Below are positions 7,541-13,817 of a DNA stretch of 14,850 nt, one piece after another. A model generated the notes under the pieces. It searched no databases, was not told the DNA's origin, and saw nothing but the letters and a program-made list of their open reading frames with translations. Numbering within the stretch: the first letter of the stretch is position 1; each line of letters opens with the position of its first letter. Origin of the DNA: Planctomycetota bacterium (GTDB lineage: Bacteria > Planctomycetota > B15-G4); NCBI GenBank assembly GCA_003644265.1, contig QNBX01000113.1:1-14850 (forward strand), in the 5' to 3' direction. Made by a program: the position numbers and the translations under genes.

Positions 7541-7669
7541 ATGCCTGAGTTCCTACCCGTGGCTCTGCTTGGGATCGCCACCCTGGTCGGCATCTACTTC
7601 GCCGTGACCATGCCGTCCAAGATCGATGCGTTGCCGCGTGGCGACGGCACGGACTCGAAGCCCTTCTGA
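7541..7669 (+). CDS. 42-residue single-helix membrane peptide, unknown
   Basis: This short gene has a near-ideal ribosome-binding site, GGAGGAG, five bases before ATG at 7541. Its product opens with MPEFLPVALLGIATLVGIYF, a clear membrane helix (residues 4-23), and ends in a short polar tail (SKIDALPRGDGTDSKPF). It lies 45 bp after the radical SAM gene on the same strand, so it probably belongs to that operon. Possible roles are a second substrate, an accessory anchor or an immunity-type peptide; none is demonstrated. No family is recognised. The strong ribosome-binding site plus coherent helix-plus-tail structure argue for a real gene. Confidence 0.65.
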   Translation: MPEFLPVALLGIATLVGIYFAVTMPSKIDALPRGDGTDSKPF

Positions 7670-7828
7670 CGCCGCTTGTTCCGGGGCCCCCGGTGCCAGG
7701 GTCGTTGTCGCCTCGTTTGACGCGAGACCCGAGCGCGGGCTGACCGGCTTGTCGGGGTCCTGCGCGCCTCGCGCCTGTGTCGTCGCTGTGATCACTGACG
7801 TGTGTTGTCCTGCTCTGAGGAGTCTGAA

Positions 7829-8893
7829 ATGAGGTCGCTCTGGCTAATGGTGTGTGTCGTCGCGTTCGGCAGCCTCGGTTGCTCGACGACGGAGTGCGTG
7901 GTCGACAATCCGAATCGAGGCAATCCCCTCGCCTTGGGGCCTTCGATCGAGGAGATCTCCGTGGAGCAGGCCACGCACGGCTCGGCCGTCAAGGTCGTGG
8001 CGGAGCTGCGTGCGCCTCCGGGCGGCGGTATGGTCGATGACAGCGTGGCGGTGCACGTGCGCTCTACGCGCCAGCAGGAGATCGTCTTCGGCCCGACGCT
8101 GGCCATGCACGAGACCGAGAGCCTGATCTACGAGCGCGGCCTCTACAAGCTCAACTACGGGCCCTACGAGGCCTGCGTGATGGCGGACTTCAAGCCCGCG
8201 CCCGCGGCCCATCTGCCGCCGCCGGTGATCACCACTTACACCGACAAGCTGCAGTTCTTCGTGGGCCCGTCCGCAGCCTGCGAGCAATGGTCCGACGAGG
8301 AGTCCGGGACGGCAGGATGGACCTTTGGCGACATCTTCGACGTGGGCGACGGCGACCCCGTTCCGCCCGGCGGTTACGCGCCCGTCTTTGCGCGTACGGA
8401 CGAAGGCCTGACGGTGCTGACCGGCCCTTTGTACACGTCGGGAGACTCGGCCAGCCTCTGGCGCTTCGACTTCATCTCGCCGGATCTCTCCGACCAGGCG
8501 GGATGGCAGAACCTGTACGAGGTGGCGCTCAGGATCTCGTCGGATACCGACGTCATCGTGAAGTTCCAGCCGCAGTTCACGTATCTCTATGACGACGGTT
8601 CGCTGGTGACGTTTGCGCCCGTCGACGACGACGGCGAGTGGATCTTCTACGAGCTCAACGGGACCGACACGTTCTACATTCCGACCATGCGCCCCGGAGC
8701 CGTGACGTTGACCCAGATGCGCGTGCGCATCTTCGGCGCCTACTACATCACCTCGCCCGAGTTCTTCGTCCACCTGAAGATGCTGTGCCCCATGCCCTCC
8801 CGGCTTCCCAGTCTGCTGCGGGTCGTGCTCGGCGAGTTGGCAACGTCGGAGGGCAAGAGCGGCAAGTCGCAGCCCGCGCCCCGCAGGCCGTGA
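7829..8893 (+). CDS. Secreted lipoprotein with a C-terminal beta-sandwich-like domain, unknown function
   Basis: ATG at 7829 has GAGGAG six bases upstream. The N-terminus MRSLWLMVCVVAFGSLGC is a signal peptide with a lipobox-like SLGC (Cys18), so the protein is probably lipid-anchored outside the cytoplasm. The mature part divides in two. Residues 35-150 resemble an Ig-like beta domain. Residues 151-320 are bounded by Cys151 and Cys320, rich in aromatic and acidic residues (WTFGDIFDVGDGDPV, WRFDFISPDL, EWIFYELNGTDTFYI), and look like a carbohydrate-binding-type jelly roll. A basic low-complexity tail ends the protein. The total is 354 residues and no named family is recognised. It follows the 42-residue peptide gene by 159 bp on the same strand and could be co-transcribed or have its own promoter; a functional link to the radical SAM cluster is unproven. 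Confidence 0.75.
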   Translation: MRSLWLMVCVVAFGSLGCSTTECVVDNPNRGNPLALGPSIEEISVEQATHGSAVKVVAELRAPPGGGMVDDSVAVHVRSTRQQEIVFGPTLAMHETESLIYERGLYKLNYGPYEACVMADFKPAPAAHLPPPVITTYTDKLQFFVGPSAACEQWSDEESGTAGWTFGDIFDVGDGDPVPPGGYAPVFARTDEGLTVLTGPLYTSGDSASLWRFDFISPDLSDQAGWQNLYEVALRISSDTDVIVKFQPQFTYLYDDGSLVTFAPVDDDGEWIFYELNGTDTFYIPTMRPGAVTLTQMRVRIFGAYYITSPEFFVHLKMLCPMPSRLPSLLRVVLGELATSEGKSGKSQPAPRRP

Positions 8894-9130
8894 GTCCGCG
8901 GGGTGGCCCGTCGGGGACCGCTTCGCGTCGGCTGCTTGGGCGCGCAGGTTGGCCCCTCTGTGCCAACGTGCCTGAGACAGTTCAGCCCCGCGACCCTGAT
9001 GTAGAGGGCCGCAAGGATGACCGCCCCGGGGGCGCCTCCGCTGGTGTCGACCGTCGCCAGGCGTTCGCGGCCGACCGCCTGCTCACAAACGTGGACGCGG
9101 GCCTGCCCGGGAGCGTGGCCAGCGTCGCCG
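8894..9130. other. Intergenic region between convergent lipoprotein and GTPase genes
   Basis: I see no gene here. A weak hairpin is possible around 8949-8968 (TTGGC with GCCAA, about eight bases apart), without a T-tract. Open frames through this stretch are composition-driven. Confidence 0.4.
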
Positions 9131-9213
9131 TCACCCCACCCGACAGGCCTCAAACCCCCGTCGCAGCTCCCCCCGGTCCAGCCCCCGTCCGATGAACACC
9201 AGCCTGCACCGGC
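9131..9213 (-). repeat. Intact copy of the 83-bp GTPase 3'-end direct repeat
   Basis: This segment encodes the last 26 codons and stop of the G3E GTPase and matches 3997-4079 in the same orientation at 69 of 83 positions without gaps. The two copies bracket about 5.05 kb that carries the membrane protein, the radical SAM cluster and the lipoprotein. Confidence 0.8.
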
Positions 9214-10237
9214 GCTGCTCGCCCTCGCCCCAGGCCCGGTCCGCGCGCGACTCGAACAACGTGTGCACGCCGTGGAACACCAGCCGCCGGTGGTTCCCAG
9301 CCAGGGCCAGCACGCCCTTCATGCGGTAGAGGTCCTGGCCCCTGCGCGCGGCGAGGAAGCGCAGCCACATGGTGGCCGACTCGGGGTCGAGCTCCGCCGC
9401 CTCGTCGATGCCGACGGACGTGACGCCCTGCTCGTGCGTTGTGCTGCTGGCGGCCTCGCCCGCGGCAAAGCCGGGGTGAGCGGCCTCCGCGCGCGTGAGA
9501 TCGAACGCGCCCACGTCCAGCAGCACGTCCAGCGGCACGTCCGCCTGGCGCGCGCGATGCAGCGGCGCGCCGGGATTCAGCGCGCGCAGCCGGGCTTCCA
9601 CGGCGTCGGCCTCGCTCGGCGTCACCAGGTCGATCTTGTTGAGCACCAGCACGTCGGCGAAGGCCACCTGCGCCGCGGCCTCGGGTCCGCGGGGTTGCGA
9701 GGGCGTCCCGGTCGCAGCGGTCGCGCTGCTTGCGCCGGTCGAAGCGCCGCCGCCCTCGTTGGCGGTTGCACTCGTGACATCCGGTCTGGCCGCCTGCGCA
9801 GTCTCCCCCTCGCCCCCCAGGTGCTGCCCCACGTGTCGCGCGTCCACGATCGTCACCACGGCGTCCAGCGCCAGCCGCTCGCGCAGGTCCGGCGCCACGA
9901 ACAGGCTCTGCGCCACGGGCACGGGGTCGGCCAGCCCCGTCGTCTCCACGACGATGCGCTCGATGCCCCGGGCGACGCGCTTGGCCAGCAAGCCCCGCAG
10001 CGTGTCGATCAGGTCGCCGCGGAAGGTGCAGCACAGACAGCCGTTGGCCAGCTCGACCACCTCTTCGTCGCTGCCGACCACGAGCTCGCCGTCGATGCCG
10101 ACCTCGCCGAACTCGTTGACGATCACGGCGAGCTTGCGGCCGTGGGGCGACGTCAAGATGCGGTTGAGCAGCGTGGTCTTGCCGGCGCCCAGGAAGCCGG
10201 TCAGCACCGTGACGGGCAGGCGCGTGTCGCCGCTCAC
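9131..10237 (-). CDS. G3E-family (CobW/COG0523-type) GTPase, putative metal chaperone
   Basis: The 368-residue product has the full G3E signature: Walker A GFLGAGKTT (residues 14-22), EFGEVGIDGEL, the CxCC metal-binding motif GCLCC (Cys67, 69, 70), ETTGLADP (98-105) and NKID (200-203). A CobW C-terminal domain follows, with MKGVLALAGNHRRLVFHGV. Family members use GTP hydrolysis to deliver Zn, Co or Ni to target enzymes; the metal here is unknown and no His-rich loop is present. Residues about 141-187 are an Ala/Thr/Gly/Ser-rich insertion that breaks the GTPase domain just before QVAFAD. The GTG start overlaps the rsgA stop as GTGA, giving tight coupling. The last 83 bases recur, diverged, at 3997-4079. 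Function assignment within the family is uncertain. Confidence 0.93.
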   Translation of the reverse strand: MSGDTRLPVTVLTGFLGAGKTTLLNRILTSPHGRKLAVIVNEFGEVGIDGELVVGSDEEVVELANGCLCCTFRGDLIDTLRGLLAKRVARGIERIVVETTGLADPVPVAQSLFVAPDLRERLALDAVVTIVDARHVGQHLGGEGETAQAARPDVTSATANEGGGASTGASSATAATGTPSQPRGPEAAAQVAFADVLVLNKIDLVTPSEADAVEARLRALNPGAPLHRARQADVPLDVLLDVGAFDLTRAEAAHPGFAAGEAASSTTHEQGVTSVGIDEAAELDPESATMWLRFLAARRGQDLYRMKGVLALAGNHRRLVFHGVHTLFESRADRAWGEGEQRRCRLVFIGRGLDRGELRRGFEACRVG

Positions 10238-11175
10238 CCCTCGCTCTCTTCCAGGTCGGTCAGGATGCGTAGGTAGATGTCGTAGCGCTCGGGGGCCAGG
10301 TCGCCCTGCTCGAGCGCGTGCAGGATGGCGCAGCGGGGCTCGCGCAGGTGGCGGCAGTTGTTGAAGTGGCAGGCGTGGGGCAGCTCGCCGAAGCCGGGAA
10401 AGAGCCGGGCCAGCTCGGTGGGGGAGACCTCGGCCAGGGCCAGCTCGCGGATGCCGGGGGTGTCGACCACCATGCCGCCGCAGCTCAGGGGCAGCAGGGT
10501 CACGCGAGTGGTGGTGTGCCGGCCGCGGCCGTGGTGCACGGCCACCTCGCCCACGCGCAGCTGCAGCTTGAGGTCGACGGCGTTGAGCAGGGACGTCTTG
10601 CCCACCCCCGAGTGGCCCACCAGCATGGAGATGCCGCCCGACAGCTCGGCGCGCAGCTCGTCCAGGCCCTCGCCGGTGGTGGCGCTGGCCACAAAGACGT
10701 TGTAGCCGGCCTCACGCCAGGGCTCGATCACGGCCCGGTCGCCCGGCAGATCCACCTTGTTGAGCACCACCGACGCGTCGATGCCCTGGGCCGCCGCCGC
10801 CACGCAGAAGCGATCCACCAGCCCCGGCCGGAAGGGCGGATCGGTCAGCGCCGCCACCACCAGGATGCGATCCAGGTTGGCCGCGATGACCTGCACCGGC
10901 GGGGCCTTGCCATAGCGCCCCGCGCGCCCCTTGCCGCTGAAGCGCCCGAAGGGCTGAGGCCGCACAAACGCGTTGCGCCGCTCATGCACCGACTCGATCA
11001 CCGCGCTCTCACCCGCCACCGTGACCGCCACCCGATCGCCCACCGCCACCGGCCGCGTCTCCTTGCGCTCGGCCGCCCAGAGGTTGCCCCGCAACGTCGC
11101 CCGCAGCTCCCCCAACTCCCGCACCTGCACCCGCACCGACCGCGACCCCACGCTAATGACCAACCCCTCAGCCAC
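10234..11175 (-). CDS. rsgA: Ribosome small subunit-dependent GTPase RsgA
   Basis: The order of motifs is that of a circularly permuted GTPase. An N-terminal OB fold (residues 1-70) is followed by NKVD (139-142), GHSGVGKT (187-194) and DTPG (238-241). A zinc-binding end carries CHFNNCRHLREPRC with Cys269, Cys274, His276 and Cys282. RsgA helps the 30S subunit mature and leaves it on GTP hydrolysis. At 313 residues the length is normal. The start is GTG at 11175, with only a GGGG stretch about nine bases upstream as ribosome-binding site. A repeat-containing open frame from upstream (11440 to 11168) ends eight bases inside the start, which may matter for initiation. The stop overlaps the start of the G3E GTPase gene, so the two are co-translated. 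Confidence 0.96.
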   Translation of the reverse strand: MAEGLVISVGSRSVRVQVRELGELRATLRGNLWAAERKETRPVAVGDRVAVTVAGESAVIESVHERRNAFVRPQPFGRFSGKGRAGRYGKAPPVQVIAANLDRILVVAALTDPPFRPGLVDRFCVAAAAQGIDASVVLNKVDLPGDRAVIEPWREAGYNVFVASATTGEGLDELRAELSGGISMLVGHSGVGKTSLLNAVDLKLQLRVGEVAVHHGRGRHTTTRVTLLPLSCGGMVVDTPGIRELALAEVSPTELARLFPGFGELPHACHFNNCRHLREPRCAILHALEQGDLAPERYDIYLRILTDLEESEG

Positions 11176-11190
11176 AGCGCAAACCCCACG

Positions 11191-11330
11191 TCGTCACGAC
11201 TGAAACAGACTTGCCGAGCCCCAAGCCCCCAAGCGCAACGACTGACCCAGGAACGCCAAGCCCCAACCCCCCCCGCGCAACGACTGACCCCAGCCCGCCA
11301 AGCCCCAAGCCCCCCCGCGTCACGACTGGA
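11191..11330. repeat. 42-bp tandem repeat, about three units, upstream of rsgA
   Basis: The heptamer ACGACTG occurs at 11196, 11238, 11280 and 11322, exactly 42 bases apart each time. It is followed by variable bases and then a shared GCCAAGCCCCAA-type C-rich block. Units differ at several positions, so the array is not recent. The period is 14 codons and keeps one minus-strand frame open (repeated VVxRGGLGLG). It sits between the helicase stop and the rsgA start. Confidence 0.85.
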
Positions 11331-11454
11331 GCTTCCGCGCGGACGTGGAGCTGATCACGCAGCGAACCACGGTTCTGTTCGACGTCGCACTTCTGCAGCG
11401 CGTCACGAATGCCGTGCCAGAGCGAAGTGATCAGCTCCACGTCCGCGCGGAAGC
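11331..11454. repeat. Perfect 28-bp inverted repeat with 68-bp spacer; possible MITE-like element or structured RNA
   Basis: Bases 11331-11358 are the exact reverse complement of 11427-11454; the outer ends are GCTTCC and GGAAGC. The 68-base spacer can pair further inside (CACGG with CCGTG). A perfect 28-bp match is far beyond chance. The element abuts the tandem array, and its right flank (GCCGAAGCCCCCC, from 11455) resembles the array's C-rich block, so it may sit inside a fourth unit. No transposase is near and no clear target-site duplication is visible. Confidence 0.85.
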
Positions 11455-11474
11455 GCCGAAGCCCCCCCCGCGCG

Positions 11475-12983
11475 TCACCGCCGCGGCCGTTTCCGGATAT
11501 GCCCCATCAGCGTCTTCTGGTAACTCGCCGCCTTCGGAGGGTCCTTCTTCTCCACAACAAGCGGCGCATCCCGACACACAAAGCCGTCATACGACTCCGG
11601 CGGCACCACCTTGTTGATCAACTTCTCGATGGACGTCAGAAAGAACCCGTCATCGGCCGTCACAAACGTCACCGCCCGTCCCGTCTTCCCCATGCGCGCC
11701 GTGCGCCCAATCCGATGCACGTAGTCCTCGGGGTTCTCAGGGATGTCGTAGTTGATGACGTGGGACACGTCGGGGATGTCGATGCCGCGCGCCGCCACGT
11801 CGGTGGCGATCAGGTAGGGGAACACGCGCTCCTTGAAGTCCGCCAGGATGCGCTCGCGCTTCTTCTGGTGCAGGCCGCTGTGCAGCTCCTGGGCCTTGAG
11901 GCCCTTCTTTTGCAGGCGCATGGCCAGCTTGTCGGCTCCGATCTTGGTGCGCGTGAAGATGATCGAGAGCTCGGGCCTCTCGCGCTTGAGCACCTCGACC
12001 AGCAGGCGCGTCTTGTACTGCGGGTCGACGCGGAAGGCCGACTGGTCGACCTCGTCCACGGTCATCTTGTCGGGCGCCAGGAAGACCTTGACCGGATCGT
12101 TCATGTAACGACCGGCCAGATTCAGCACTTCTTCGGTGAGTGTGGCGCTGTAGAGCATGGTCTGCCGGCGCTTGGGCGCGCGGGTCATGATCTTGGCGAT
12201 GTCCTCCCGGAAGCCCAGGTCGAACATGCGGTCGGCCTCGTCGAGCACCAGCATGTCGAGCTCGTGCAGCTTCATGGTGCCGCGCGAGAGGTGGTCGAGC
12301 AGGCGCCCGGGGGTGGCCGCGATGACCTTGGGGTCTCGGTCCAGCTCGTCGAGCTGCCGCTTCATGGGGTCGCCGCCGTAGACGGCCAGCGAGCGCACGC
12401 CGCCCATATGGCGCGACAGGCGCTCGGCCTCGCCGGCCACTTGCATGGCCAGCTCGCGGGTGGGCACCACGACCAGCACGCGCGGGCCGGACTTGTCGCT
12501 CAGCATCTGCAGCGCGGGCACCAGGAACGCGGCGGTCTTGCCGGTGCCGGTGCGGGCCTGACCCACCACGTCGCGCCCTTCAAGGGCGTGGGGCAGGCTC
12601 TTGGCCTGGATCGGCGAGGGCGTGTGGTAGCCGCTGGCCGCCAGACCCTTGACCAGGTCGTCCCTCAGCTCGTACTCCGCAAAGGCGCAGTCCTCGACGG
12701 GGATGGCGTTGGCGTCGGGTTCCGGCTCGGAGCGCTTGCCCCCGCCTCCGCGGCGGGGCTTGGCAGCGGCCTCGTCGGTGGCTGCTTCGGCCGGTTCGGC
12801 AGCGCTGGGGGCGGGCGTGTCGCCTTGGGATCCGGGGGCCGTCGCGCGGCCCTCATCGGTGGGGGAGGGCTCGCCGTCCTGGGAGGAGGCGTCGCCGTTC
12901 GCTTGGGGTCGGGCTCCAGCCGGGCGACGACGCCGACGGCGTCGCTTACCCGACGAGCGCCCCGCGGGGTTCTCTTCGGTCAT
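11475..12983 (-). CDS. DEAD-box ATP-dependent RNA helicase (RhlE/RhlB-like)
   Basis: All core motifs are present in the 502-residue product: Q motif with PSPIQ (about 122-126), motif I ARTGTGKT (143-150), PTRELA (174-179), TPGRLLD (224-230), DEAD (248-251), SAT (279-281), IIFTRTK (341-347), ATDVAARGIDIP (393-404) and HRIGRTARMG (423-432). Motif I has Arg where Gln is usual in proteobacterial AQTGTGKT. The first 95 residues are disordered, with a run of seven Arg near the start (GKRRRRRRR) and acidic Ala/Pro-rich sequence, probably for RNA binding. The C-terminus is short and basic. Such helicases unwind RNA in ribosome assembly and mRNA decay, which fits the downstream rsgA. The ATG at 12983 has a weak GAGACCGA upstream. 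It lies 300 bp before rsgA on the same strand. Confidence 0.95.
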   Translation of the reverse strand: MTEENPAGRSSGKRRRRRRRPAGARPQANGDASSQDGEPSPTDEGRATAPGSQGDTPAPSAAEPAEAATDEAAAKPRRGGGGKRSEPEPDANAIPVEDCAFAEYELRDDLVKGLAASGYHTPSPIQAKSLPHALEGRDVVGQARTGTGKTAAFLVPALQMLSDKSGPRVLVVVPTRELAMQVAGEAERLSRHMGGVRSLAVYGGDPMKRQLDELDRDPKVIAATPGRLLDHLSRGTMKLHELDMLVLDEADRMFDLGFREDIAKIMTRAPKRRQTMLYSATLTEEVLNLAGRYMNDPVKVFLAPDKMTVDEVDQSAFRVDPQYKTRLLVEVLKRERPELSIIFTRTKIGADKLAMRLQKKGLKAQELHSGLHQKKRERILADFKERVFPYLIATDVAARGIDIPDVSHVINYDIPENPEDYVHRIGRTARMGKTGRAVTFVTADDGFFLTSIEKLINKVVPPESYDGFVCRDAPLVVEKKDPPKAASYQKTLMGHIRKRPRR

Positions 12984-13002
12984 TCGGTCTCAGATTGTCT
13001 GG

Positions 13003-13024
13003 GGCCCGGGCGAGATCCCGGGCC
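13003..13024. promoter_or_regulatory. GC-rich perfect hairpin in the helicase leader
   Basis: GGCCCGGG (13003-13010) and CCCGGGCC (13017-13024) form an eight-base-pair stem with a six-base loop, 19 bases upstream of the helicase ATG. It falls in the 196-bp divergent region between helicase and the secreted-protein gene. It could be an RNA structure that controls helicase translation, or an operator. No T-tract follows on either strand. Confidence 0.4.
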
Positions 13025-13179
13025 ATGTCAGATAGTGTGCCTGCTGCCGTCTCCGGGCGCTACAGCCGGGGGCCGGAGCTCGGCATGGCCAGGCGCTGTT
13101 GGCCCGGCCCGGGTGCCCCCAGAGGTCGCCCGGGGAATCACTTCAGATGCTCCAGGCGCTCACCGAAGAGGAGCTGCAC

Positions 13180-13734
13180 ATGAGATCCGTGACCACCGTC
13201 ATCCTGGCGCTGTGCCTGCTGGTTCCCTCCCTGGGGGCCACTCAGGTCGTGCGTATGACCCTGCCGGACCTGGTGCAACGGGCCGAACTGGTGATCGAGG
13301 GTCGCTGCCTCAGCGTGACGTCTCGCAAGGACGCTCGCGGGCTGATCGTCACAGATGTCAGCTTCTATGTGGATCGTGGACGCAAGGGCGCCGAGGACGG
13401 CCAGACCCTGACGCTCACGTTTCCCGGGGGCGAGCTGGCCGGGCGCCGCCTGGTCATCCCGGGCATGCCCACGTTTGTACCCGGTGACGAGAGCTTCCTG
13501 TTCCTGACGGCCCCCAGCGCGCGCGCCTGGCGCATGCCGGTGGGGCTGGGCCAGGGCGTCTACCGCATGAGCTATGACGCTGCCACGGGCGCTCGCCGCC
13601 TGCTGCGCGACCTCACCGGCCTGGAACTGGTGGACGCGACCAGCGGCGCGCTGGTGCACACGCCCGCGCGCCAGGAGTTGGCCTACCAGACCCTCGTCGG
13701 CGAGGTCGAACGCTTGCTGGACTCCGACCACTGA
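13180..13734 (+). CDS. Small secreted protein paired with a matrixin-like protease, unknown function
   Basis: ATG at 13180 has GAGGAG six bases upstream and gives a clean signal peptide, MRSVTTVILALCLLVPSLGA, with cleavage likely before TQV. The mature domain of about 160 residues begins MTLPDLVQRAELVIEG and contains TDVSFYVDRGRKG, LTLTFPGGELAGRRL, PGMPTFVPGDESFLFL and MPVGLGQGVYRM. It reads as a compact beta-rich periplasmic or secreted domain. There is no Cys in the mature part and no catalytic motif that I recognise. The next gene, a zinc metalloprotease, starts 83 bp downstream on the same strand, so the two are probably co-transcribed; a chaperone, inhibitor or partner role for the protease is a guess. 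Confidence 0.85.
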   Translation: MRSVTTVILALCLLVPSLGATQVVRMTLPDLVQRAELVIEGRCLSVTSRKDARGLIVTDVSFYVDRGRKGAEDGQTLTLTFPGGELAGRRLVIPGMPTFVPGDESFLFLTAPSARAWRMPVGLGQGVYRMSYDAATGARRLLRDLTGLELVDATSGALVHTPARQELAYQTLVGEVERLLDSDH

Positions 13735-13766
13735 GAACCCCGGGCGCGCTCGTCTCTCGCTGGCTC

Positions 13767-13794
13767 GCCCGGGTGCTCGGGCGAACGCCCGGGC
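13767..13794. promoter_or_regulatory. Hairpin between the secreted-protein and protease genes
   Basis: GCCCGGG (13767-13773) can pair with CCCGGGC (13788-13794). Alternatively CGGGCG (13778-13783) can pair with CGCCCG (13786-13791) around a two-base loop. The two stems exclude each other. It lies in the 83-bp gap between the genes, which could give differential expression. There is no T-tract. Confidence 0.35.
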
Positions 13795-13817
13795 CGTGTC
13801 GTGGTCTGAGGCCCGGC

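Noticed and set aside
7717..7745. TTGACG before the lipoprotein gene as a -35 box
   Set aside because: No acceptable -10 sequence at 16-18 bp spacing (CTGACC).
9017..10276. 419-residue open frame on the plus strand
   Set aside because: Antisense to the G3E GTPase, which has complete motifs; no motifs of its own.
11409..13487. 692-residue open frame on the plus strand
   Set aside because: Antisense to the DEAD-box helicase and then out of frame with the secreted-protein gene; pure shadow.
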